Below, in pieces: positions 11,873-20,746 of a stretch of DNA of 64,000 bases. The stretch comes from Rosellinia necatrix (lineage: Eukaryota; Ascomycota; Sordariomycetes; Xylariales; Xylariaceae), in contig JAGYVD010000002.1 of NCBI GenBank assembly GCA_021209875.1, positions 868,001 through 932,000 on the forward strand, in the 5' to 3' direction. Under the pieces are notes generated by a model. It worked only from the letters and a program-made list of their open reading frames with translations. It was not told the origin of the DNA and ran no database searches. The number at the start of each line of letters is the position of its first letter. The first letter of the stretch is position 1. Both the position numbers and the translations under genes were made by a program.

Positions 11873-13713
11873 TTAAAATTCATCTTTTGGAAACCTCTTC
11901 TGCGGCCCCGGGTTCGCGATGACTGCGGCTGTCTTCCACTCTGATATCGGATATAAGAACCTTTCCTTGTCCACGTCCATGTAGCGATCTATAAATATCA
12001 TCTGCGGGTCCTGGTGACTAGTTCGGGCCGCGATGTTCGCGGGTAGTGGTTTGAGCTCATCGGGGCTTGGGCCGAGGTATGCCTTGCGTTCAAAGGCGTC
12101 TTGGTCTCTTTGGTCCCTAATGTACTTCTTTGCTTCCTTGTATAGTCCCGTGTAGGTTGGCATGGGCCGCTTCTTCTTGGAACGCCCCGTGATGGTCCTC
12201 ACTACGGAGTATGTCCACGGGTCTTGGCCTCTGAAGTATGGGACTTTAACATTCGTCTGCGATTCGTGAACGCCAGCCAAGAGAACACCACGTGCTCCTC
12301 TGTGAATGTCTAACATTCCTCCACCAAGACACGATGATGTCAAGATGGTGAAGTTTGTTGTGGGTGGGAGATTCTGTGATATCTCCTTTTTAGTAGTCCG
12401 AGCTAATGGATGACTAATGTAGAAAGCCTTACCCTGAGTTCATCCGAGATCCAATCATCCCAAACTTCTTCTTTGAGTCGCCCGTCGTCGGTTTTTGCCA
12501 GAACCCATCCCTCATCTACCTTATCTGACTCCCCGGATTGCGGATTATCTCGAGGGACGCCGTGGGAATCAACGTATAGAAAACGGACATCGCCTCTATT
12601 TGCGGAGGAAATAAGGCTCGAAAACTTCGCCTTGAAGCGGGCAACTGTTGGGGCTTCCTGGTTATCCAATAACGTGGCCGGCTGCCTGGGAGGTTCATCG
12701 TTGTAATATAACATCTCGATCGCGGCCGGATCCCACCCCATAGATTTTACCAGGAGATCGCGGACGTCAAATATAGCTCTGTCTTTTGTACCCACGCCGT
12801 AACGCACTATAAGCGCCTGGCACATATAGACGAAGATTAGATTGGGGTAATCAATGCGATGTGTTTAAGTACATCCACAATTCGTTCGGGGATTTTGCAC
12901 AGATGACAAGTTGTCATACCTTTCTACGCCCGGGGGCACTCCATCCCACTCTCGCCAGACGGAATGGGCCATCGCCCTGGTTGCCGGGGTAGCCCTTTGT
13001 ATCGTGCATCGTCACACTCAAAGTGCTCTCGTTCCTATCGACGCTTCCGTCCCAAGTGTAATAATTGTCCTCGGATCTGAATGTGAACACTCTACTACCG
13101 TCGGTAGTGTTTGGAGATACTTGGAGGAATGGCGTGACGATCTTGTTGTTCGAATTCATGACTCCCTTTGAATCCATAGTCCATTGGAAGAAAGCGCAGA
13201 CAGTCCTGCCAACCTCGAGAGAACGAGGACAGTCAACATTTCATCCTCTGCATAGTAGTTTTTAAATTTGCCCATATAAACGGCACACTTGGGAATCTTG
13301 TTCTCATCCTGATAAACTTGACGTAGAGTTTGAACCTCGGATTTTGACCCCTTTTCGTCGCGCATGGTTAGCTGGGCGACCCGGGCCATCTCATCAATAG
13401 TGACATCAAAGAAATAGTAATTATCGAAATCAAAGCCAATGTTTAGCCTCCCGTCGTTCCCACGGAATATTCTTTTTATCGAATCTTCGTGCCAAGTGTT
13501 GGTTTTGTTCTTGCCGTTTTTGTCAACTGTCCACTGCCAATAGGCACAGACAGGGTCGTAGTAGCCAAGTTCCCCAGGGAACAAGAGCACGAACGGCTCT
13601 GCGTGCACATACTTTAGCCAGTTGAGTTTCCCGTAAAAGATATACATTGAGCAACAAGGTAGGGGAATTGAGGCGATAAATCCTAGTACGATAGCAGAAT
13701 AAGGTGAATACAA
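11873..13713 (-). CDS. Duplicated beta-rich module fused to a caspase-like (C14) protease domain
   Basis: Proposed exons on the minus strand: 13713-13289, 13205-12920, 12816-12433, 12373-11873 (531 aa). The last three are well supported. The 13206-13288 intron has a weak GTGTGC donor but a good branch and pyrimidine tract and keeps frame; otherwise a frameshift is needed there. The N-terminal part holds two related modules: CAYWQWTVDKNG...DNYYFFDV...LTMRDEKG and CAFFQWTMDSKG...DNYYTWDG...LSVTMHDTKG. The second runs straight into RK-ALIVRYG, the first strand of a caspase fold. Then come GDVRFLYVDSHG (catalytic His near residue 322), DEGWVLAKTDDG, DDWISDEL and TSSCLGGGMLD (catalytic Cys near residue 380; family DSCHSG), then GVLLAGVHESQ. 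The dyad is kept, although flanking D and H residues are substituted. I do not recognise the module. The start codon and first 40 residues are uncertain. Confidence 0.72.
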
Positions 13714-14452
13714 GACCTTCGCGCGCGCCTAACCAGAAGTTCAAGTATTAGTTATAAGACCCCGGAGAAGAACGTTGAGATGCTGGATCTTGGTATATCC
13801 ACACCACCTGTTCTGTTTATTATTTTGCTTTCCAGCTGAAATGTCAACAATTCTTTGCTAGGGGACAATCACATGCGTGTTGCATAATGAATTTTTGGAG
13901 CGCTCCTCACCTCGGCCATTCCGGTCGATGCAACCCTTGATCGCTTACAGTCGTGGGGGAGGCCTGTCTTGCTGACTCGTTTGTCAGCTTACCCCTTCTC
14001 AGAACCCCAAAACGGTCGATTCAGCTATCATAGTTCTTACACAAGGATACGATGCGGGGATATTGCCAAACCCCAGCCCCAAAATGGACGACACGTGCAT
14101 GATACCAATAGTACCCAGCAGTTCGAGTAACCAATAGCGTCTGGTACGAAATAGGTTCCTGCGACTACAACATGGATTAATACAAGCTGAAAACGGTTGA
14201 CTGGGCAAGTTGAGCAACTCGGGTACTACCGACATAGAGGGGCAATAAAATGAAGACACAGAAATGGAGACACATAAAGACGAAGGGACGAAGAGACGAA
14301 GAGATGAAGAGTTTTGATGAATATATATACACGTTAAAAAGTTCAATCAACTCGCCTTTTATCTATCTTAGCTACCGTTGACTTCGACTCTCCAAGAGAC
14401 AGTAATTTTGAGGGTCGGGTGACCACTTGAGTTTATTTTAATAGCCAACAAC
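13714..14452. promoter_or_regulatory. Divergent intergenic region between caspase fusion and GTPase
   Basis: About 740 bp separate the two divergently transcribed genes, so it probably holds both promoters. A purine-rich stretch at 14250-14312 (gacgaagggacgaagag type repeats) precedes the GTPase. No coding signal was found. Confidence 0.4.
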
Positions 14453-15660
14453 ATGTAAGTGTATATTTCTCTGCCGCGGGGGCCAGCCCTCACTACCATA
14501 CTTACGCTGACCGGTTTCCCGCAATTTCTGCCAGGGCGGAACCCAAAGAACCCATCATCATTGTTCTGTTGGGTGTCACAGGGACTGGCAAGAGTACTTT
14601 CATCAAGCAAGTAACCGGCATTGACGTCCCCATCGGGGATAACCTAGAGTCTCTTACGAATCAGGTGAACACCTATAAAGCCACGCTCTTCGGAAAACAG
14701 GTGTGGTTCATCGACACGAATAATGTCGAGCGGAGCGACACCGTCGTCCTCGAGGCCGTCTCGAAGGAACTACTCAAGCAGCACCAGGATGGGCACGGCG
14801 TTAATGGCGTCATTTACTTGCACAAGATCACCGACGACAAAATGTATGGCAGCAATCTGCAGAACCTCCGGATGCTACAAGCAGTTGTAGGAGAGAAATC
14901 TCTTAGGAACGTCACCATCGCTACAACCAAATGGGACATGGTGAGCCTTACCGAGGGCGAGAACAGAGAGACTCAGTTGAAGGAGAAGTACTGGGGGCCT
15001 CTGACAGCCTACGGGGCCAAGGTGGCCAGGATCCGCCGGGAGGACAAGAACTCGTACCTAGACATCGTCAAGGACGCGATGAAGAATATGGGGCTGACGC
15101 TAGAGATCGTCGAGGAGATCGGGAACGGGACGCCGCTCGAGAACACCAAGGCTGGGCAGATCCTACTTGAGAGCGTCAAGCGGCTGACAGAGGCGCTGCG
15201 GCGAGAGATGAAGGACCTGGCGGACGAGCTCAAGAGCACCAAGGAGGCGAACCAGAAGGACATGAAGCACCTCGAGGATATTCTAGGCCAGCAGAAGCAA
15301 CAGCTGGAGCGGCAGCTGACGCAGGCCGAGCGCGACCGCGAGCTCCTCCGCCGCAACTTCGACGACCTGAAGAGGCAGCTCGAGGAGAGAAAGCAGCCGC
15401 CACCACGGCCGCAGCCGCAGCCGCAGCCGCCACGGCCGCAACCGGGTCCCGACCGGCGTGCCCAGTTCAAGGTCATGGAGAACGAGGCCACGCGGCTGTT
15501 CGTGGAAGGGCACATGCGCAGCGCGCACAGCCTCATGTCGCAGGCACTTCACCACGCGACGACGTACTTTGGGGCGAACGACCCCGACACTATCAGGACC
15601 CGCCAGAATGTTACCAACATCAGCGTTTACATTGGAGGGTCTGCGGATAGGGGGGGTTAA
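14453..15660 (+). CDS. P-loop GTPase-like protein with coiled coil and TPR-like tail
   Basis: Two exons: 14453-14454 (only AT) and 14535-15660; the intron 14455-14534 splits the start codon, AT|GTAAGT...CCAG|G, giving MAEPKEP and 375 aa. The N-terminal domain carries GVTGTGKST (P-loop, residues 14-22), WFIDTNN (G3 DTPG degenerated, about 58-64) and TTKWD (G4 TKxD variant, about 131-135), as in the fungal AIG1/septin-like GTPases. Residues about 205-285 form a charged coiled coil (DELKSTKEANQKDMKHLED...), followed by a Pro/Gln-rich linker and a C-terminal helix pair ending GANDPDTIRTRQNV, which matches the kinesin-light-chain type TPR found in fungal NLRs. It is divergent from the caspase fusion. 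Binding of GTP is inferred; the altered G3 suggests slow or absent hydrolysis. Confidence 0.82.
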
Positions 15661-16019
15661 GCCTAGGTTGTAGGAGCGTTTTGTTTCATGTATCATGAGA
15701 CAGACATGACATATGTCATGGGGCCCTCGCTCTTTACTATTACTATCTAGCAGACATGGTATTTTTATAATTTCTAGTTCACCAATGCTTTATAGAGAAT
15801 ATGCATCGCTGCCGATCCCTACCAGCTCCCGATTTTGGGCAACTTAAACCGGGGCTACTTTCGCTTCGTCTTCAGTAGCACTAGGTTTAGCCTCCTTAGA
15901 AGCTAGTATAATATAGCGAGGACTCTTGCTCTGCGTGTTGTTTAAAGCGTGCCCGTGACATTCATGTCGTGGTGTAGCGCCAGCAGAACCACGCGGGGAT
16001 CTACGGGCTAAAAGGGGTT
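15661..16019. other. Intergenic, about 360 bp
   Basis: 3' flank of the GTPase and 5' flank of the kinase pseudogene. I see no gene or clear element. Confidence 0.5.
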
Positions 16020-17558
16020 GAGGACCCGGAAGACTATAAGCCGGGTGGCCTACGCCCCGTCGACATCCTAGACGTCTTAGACGGGCTGTTAGAGGTTTGC
16101 CATAAGCTTGGAGGCGGCGGTATAGCAATAGTATGGCTGTGCTACGAAGAGGGCCGTAAGAGATGGAGGGCCGTTAAAGTAAACGCAGCATCCCACTCGT
16201 CGCCGGACTGGGCAGAGCATAGAATCAGTAACCTTCTGAAAAAAAAAAAGTGGTGTCACATCCGAGAAGCTTAACGTGCACCACATTATTATGGTAGAAG
16301 AGTGTTTTGGGTTGAGGGCCCAAATGAAAAACATTTGTGCTTGGTACTTCCTGTTTTAGGCCCGAATATCTCTCAATGGCGACGGATGTCATTCGGGTTG
16401 AACGCTGCATGTATTAAGAAGGCCTGTTTTCAAGCCACGGATGGTCTCAACTTCCTCTATGAACGCGGCATATGTCATGGTGACTCCCGCCCGCAAAATC
16501 TCCTCATGCGCTTAGTGGACGGAGGGATAGACGACCTTGACCCCGACGACCTTTTCGGCGTAGTGTGCATACCCCGTCGGCACAAGCTGTTCACCCTAGA
16601 TGGGTAGCCCAGCCTAAATGCGGGCAAACGCCTGGTGGAACCACTACGATGGTATGAGCTGAGAAAGTTCATATCGGATGATGTGGTCGTAGTTGATTTT
16701 GGAGAAGCATTTGAAGTGGTTTCACCTCCTTATAGAGCCATCGCCGCCGAGGGGCTATGGAAGTACTAACTTCAAGAATCTGAGACTTACGGCGAAGACG
16801 GCATACCAAAGCCACAGCCCCAAAGCGAAAATGTGTTGCGAAGAAGACGAGCACTTACCGCACTACTTCTGGGTGACCCCGTGTCCAAGTCTAGAACAGG
16901 GTTGGCTCCAGGTCACGCATTCTCAGACGAACTCGACGCTGAACTAGGCCGGGAACTATATGAGATGGCGATTATACCCAAGTCAGGAAACACGGAAGAC
17001 GAAGGGGGTACCGGACGGGTGATACCATATTGGATCCCGAAGGATGAGCTCACATCACTCGCCGACCTTTTGAGGAGGATGCTAAAGTATGAGCCGGATG
17101 ATAGACTAAGTATATCTGACGTGTCGATGTACTCTTGGTTCAGAAGAGAGCCGGCAGATTCTGTTATTGGTGTCGAAAAATTAAACGAGTGTATGAATAG
17201 TGAAGAGCTTCAAGAGTTTGTTCCTACAGAAACACCAAAAGGGCAACTGCCAACCCCTATGAGCAATCCGGAATTGCCAACAGTCGTTGAAAAGCTCATG
17301 GCGGAGGTGAAGACAAACCCTCGGAACCAACCCAAGGCAAAACGGAGGTCGCATGGTTCAGTGCATTCGCCATCATCGGTGCCGGGTTTGTTTTGGCTGA
17401 TTGTTTCCCTTTTGATGCTTCTTTTATGTTTTATTGTCCCCCGGGCCTTCCAGTCGGGGGTCATTTTGCTTTGGCATGAAGAACGGGGCGCGATTAGTAA
17501 GCTCGAGGTGATTAATATCATCATCACGTCAACCGGCCACAAACCCACCGCAGGATGA
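16020..17558 (+). pseudogene. SRPK-like serine/threonine protein kinase, disrupted
   Basis: The N-terminal lobe is readable from 16020: YKPGGLRPVDILDVLDG, then a Gly loop KLGGGGIAIVWLCYEE and RAVKV with the ATP lysine. Downstream come ICHGDSRPQNLL (catalytic loop), VVVDFGEAFEV (DFG) and DELTSLADLLRRMLKYEPDDRLSI (end of the C-lobe). This order and the YKPGGxHPV start are typical of SRPK-like fungal kinases. It is broken by in-frame stops near 16271, at 16605 (TAG) and near 16767 (TAA), and by frame shifts around an 11-A run at 16239-16249 and near 16305. A hydrophobic segment near 17390-17450 could be a membrane tail or out-of-frame noise. No functional product is expected. Confidence 0.82.
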
Positions 17559-18165
17559 TAAAATATCAATATAGGTTGACTAGATTGAGTTCGAGATATC
17601 TTTATGTTTCAAGGGGTTATGGACGCGGTGAGACTGGAGTGATGGAGAATTCCAGGACAAAATATTATCATAGCGAGCCCATAGCCTGCTTAAAACACCA
17701 ACAATTCGTTTTGCCTTTGCATCTAAGCGTCTCAAAGAATTGCGACCCCTGGTTCGTACAATTCATTGTTTTGGGTATGAGTCGTCGCCCCACAGGAGGG
17801 AGCATAAAGAGACTATCACTGCTTTGTGTAGAATGAGCCTTTAATGTTGTGGAGGGAATCCGCTCTTGAGTAAATCTCGAACGTTGTATAGTCAGGAGTA
17901 ATATCCTAACCCCCCTAGTTTGGGTCTAAAATGAGTGACCAAAATCACACTAATTTTCAATGGAACTCTGCTCCCGGTGCTCGATTGCCCGTTAGAAACG
18001 GTGGGGTGCCAATTAAAAGCTTGGAGACTGACGGTAAGGTTCAGGCGACCGGCAGCGAGACGCAAGACAGAATGTATTTAGGTCAGCCACCCAGCCCTTG
18101 TGTCTTTAGTTATTTCTACTAGATCAACGGGAGCGGAGAACGGGGATTAATACTGTGTACCTGCT
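17559..18165. other. Between kinase and recombinase pseudogenes
   Basis: A 63-codon frame at 17931-18122 (MSDQNHTNFQW...) shows no family resemblance; it could be a first exon of the following recombinase remnant, with an intron ending AACGCAG near 18180, but this is a guess. Confidence 0.3.
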
Positions 18166-18870
18166 TTGTACTTAACGCAGGCCTTGGAGCGAATCCGAGG
18201 GCAACTTGCAGAGCTTGAAGTACCTGAAGCGCCACCATTACTTACACCTGAGGAACTTCAGCATTTTTGGACCCGAGGAAATAGGCGACGCCCTCTTCCA
18301 CCAAGCCGCGCTGATGGCACGAAAGTTAATATTAGTAACGGAATACAACGATGGAGTACGTTCCGCGAAGCGTTGCCAGGCGCACCAGCTTAGAAGCCGT
18401 TTGCTAAAACACTTGAGTTGGGAAAAGGGGGGGAAGGGGAGGGTCATGCAGAGTTATTTGTACGGGATTTAATGCGAAAGGAGGAATCCGGAATCGGCGC
18501 CCCGAGTACGATCCGCGTGTATTTGCGACAGCTATAGGCCATTTATCGGAAGTACACCGGCGAGCATCTCGAGCCGCGAGTTCGAGACCACTTCGTGGCC
18601 GTAGCCAAGCTTGAACTTGCAGGTCTATTTGGGCACCGTCAGGAGCCGAAGCACAAGAAAGCCGTCGACCCCTCCGGGTTCACATATCTGGCACACTTCC
18701 GCTGGATCCAAGACAGGAAGACGGCCTTCAAGATCGGACTCGACTTTTTTATATGGACTGGTTGCCGGCGACACAAGCTAGTGCATGCTTAACTTAAAAA
18801 AAAAAAAAAAAAATACGACGAAGAATGCGATGCTTACATCGATGTTAATGAACCGGATCTTATATTCTAC
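18166..18870 (+). pseudogene. DUF3435 (Captain-like) tyrosine recombinase remnant
   Basis: Fragments in several frames match DUF3435 proteins, the tyrosine recombinases that head Starship giant transposons and related elements: LTPEELQHFWTRG, WSTFREALPGAPA, LFVRDLMRKEESGIGAPST, AIYRKYTGEHLEPRVRDHF, VDPSGFTYLAHFRWIQDR and WTGCRRHKLVHA (the box with the first catalytic Arg). A TAG sits where the family has Gln (before AIYRKYTG, near 18535), a C-to-T change. A segment between FKIGLD and WTGCRR is missing, and after YDEECDAYIDV the match stops, so the C-terminal catalytic box is gone. The element it belonged to is not delimited. Confidence 0.68.
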
Positions 18871-19014
18871 TACACCTTAAGGAATGTTGGGTGTGCGGGG
18901 AGTGGACGAGAGGAGCGAAATCGCTCGACAACGCGGCGGACCTCCTTCGCAGGGCCCACTTTAAAACTAACATTTATGTACTTTGGCGCAGTTTCGAAGA
19001 CTCGCCGCCCTCAT

Positions 19015-20746
19015 ATGAAGGCCTTACATTGGCAGACCCCAGGAAAACAACCGCCAGGGAACGAAGACCTCGCTCGAGGCGTCTCTTCGCTACCGACGAA
19101 GCGGCGGCTTGGCGTAACGGCCGATACTGACTTAGTGCCGACGAAGAGAGCCCGGTTAGCTCGGGCGGATACGCAACAGTCTGGAATTACGGACAGAAAC
19201 GTGGAGCAGGCGGTCAAGGTATGGCAACATTCGTCACGCGAGTCAACTACTAACCGAGATCATACAGACGGCACTCCAACAGCCTAAACCCAAGCCTCCC
19301 AAGCAACCATACGCCTCGTTTCTCAAAGACTTCGTTGACCTCGTCGAGGGTTCCCGCCCTGAATCTGCCCATACCCTTGTTTGCGAGTGGCTTAAGTCTG
19401 TCGAATCGAACCACAGGCCACGCGAAAGCCGATCGGATAGCCATCTTCATAGTTCAGACGACGACGACCTTGTTCCCAGACAACTCACGAAATCCGTACC
19501 AGAGGTGGGTTACACACAAGTTGTAGACGGCTTCGTTGTTCCGCCAGCGCTTGTTTCTGGTCGTTCGGACCCAGGAAATACAGACGCTGGATCCGATCCC
19601 CCGTTGGACGGTTCAGGCCGATCATCCGCTAGGTTTGTCGAAAATCCATTGTATCGGTCAATTAATTTGGCGGCGAACAATGTTTACATGCGACCCCCAT
19701 ACGAGGATTTGCCGGAACATATAGCTGACCCCGTTACGGAGATATGCAAAAAGCGTGACTCTCCTGAACCAACGCTCCACGAAGTCCGTCAAAACCCTGA
19801 CTTGGCTGCCCTTCAATGGTTAGGGGCTGGAGAATCTCAAGTGGAGCAGCATTTCCGTTCTACGATTTTCCCTTTTCCTAGTATCACAGAAAGCCTACAA
19901 CGCAGTGACAAACAGCCCATAGTTAAGCATGCTGTTCCAACTACCGGATCGAAGCTCAGACTTAGTAATCCAATGCCCAATATGCTTTACGGATACAGCC
20001 GCCAAACAGCATTCCCCCCAGCAACAGGTTCAACTCATTTCTATCGGGGCTGCGAATGTAGCTAATAACCAGGACCTGTTATATCCTTTTTTTGCTATTG
20101 AGTTCAAAGGTGATGGTCCTACTGGTGTTGGAAATCTGTGGGTAGCAACAAATCAGTGCCTCGGTAGCTCTACATCCTGCGTCAATATTGCGGAACGCCT
20201 TAACGATCAGCTGAACCAATATGGAGGCAATGAAGCTTGTGTCACGGAATTAGTTCTAACCTAAGGACCCCACTAGGGCACGGGCCAGAATACTGTATAT
20301 AAAAGAAGCGAGTAGCTGGCGACTGACCAAGCGAGGAGTTTTCCCTCCTTGTGCAATAACATAAGTCATTTCTGGAACTACCAGCAGTGTGAACTGTGAC
20401 AGCTTGTTCGGTTAATAGTGCTGCTTTTAGCATTGCTATGAGCGGCACTGAGGCCCGGCTCTATGTTTCGTGGAAACATGAGCGTGAGTATCACATGAAA
20501 AGCGTTGAGAGTTTCTTGCTTCAGAGGCCAGAACACCACCTTGAGTTCCGCAAGTATGTGCTGAATATTATCGACTGGGGAAAAGGCAAGCGGCTGGCTG
20601 GAATCCGGGATTATTTAGATATTCTGCTGAAAGAGAGCAGGGTGAAAGCTTCTGAGGTGGCGAAGTCTCGCCAACCCCCGTCTGATAGTTCGGGAACTAG
20701 TAGTATTAAAAGGGGGCAAATCGTCACTGGAAAGCAAAAACAGTAG
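19015..20746 (+). pseudogene. DUF7924-family protein gene split by a solo LTR
   Basis: It starts MKALHWQTPGKQPPGNED at 19015. A 49-bp intron (19219-19267, GTATGG...CTACTAAC...ATACAG) joins AVK to TALQQPKPKPPKQ. The conserved core follows: CKKRDSPEPTLHEV, LGAGESQVEQHF, NPMPNMLYGY, then QQVQLISIGAANVANNQDLLYPFFAIEFKGDGPTG, LWVATNQCLG, NSAAFSIAMSGTEARLYVSWKH, FRKYVLNIIDWGKGKRL. Two lesions exist: one extra C in a C6 run (20014-20019) shifts frame before QQQVQL, and a 162-bp solo LTR interrupts the region at 20240. Excising the LTR and one target copy restores NEACSVNSAAFS exactly. PxM (usually PDM) and EFK suggest a PD-(D/E)XK-like fold, by inference. The family function is unknown. Confidence 0.78.
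20240..20401. mobile_element. Solo LTR, 162 bp, with 5-bp target duplication GCTTG
   Basis: The element starts TGTCACGG and ends CTGTGACA, giving inverted termini TGTCAC/GTGACA. It is flanked by GCTTG at 20235-20239 and 20402-20406. It contains TATATAAAAG at about 20295 and no coding potential. Removal together with one GCTTG restores the DUF7924 reading frame, which confirms the boundaries. It is not visibly mutated by RIP, unlike the element at the left end, and shares the TGTCA/TGACA ends with it but no clear internal identity. Confidence 0.92.

Noticed and set aside
13156..13713. Beta-module exon as an independent gene with its own stop at 13156
   Set aside because: The stop lies within the second module region, and a frame-keeping splice plus module homology continue into the caspase domain.
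15009..15536. 175-codon minus-strand open frame, Cys/Ser/Arg-rich
   Set aside because: Antisense shadow of the GTPase coiled coil; apparent Cys-richness is due to complementary GCx codons.
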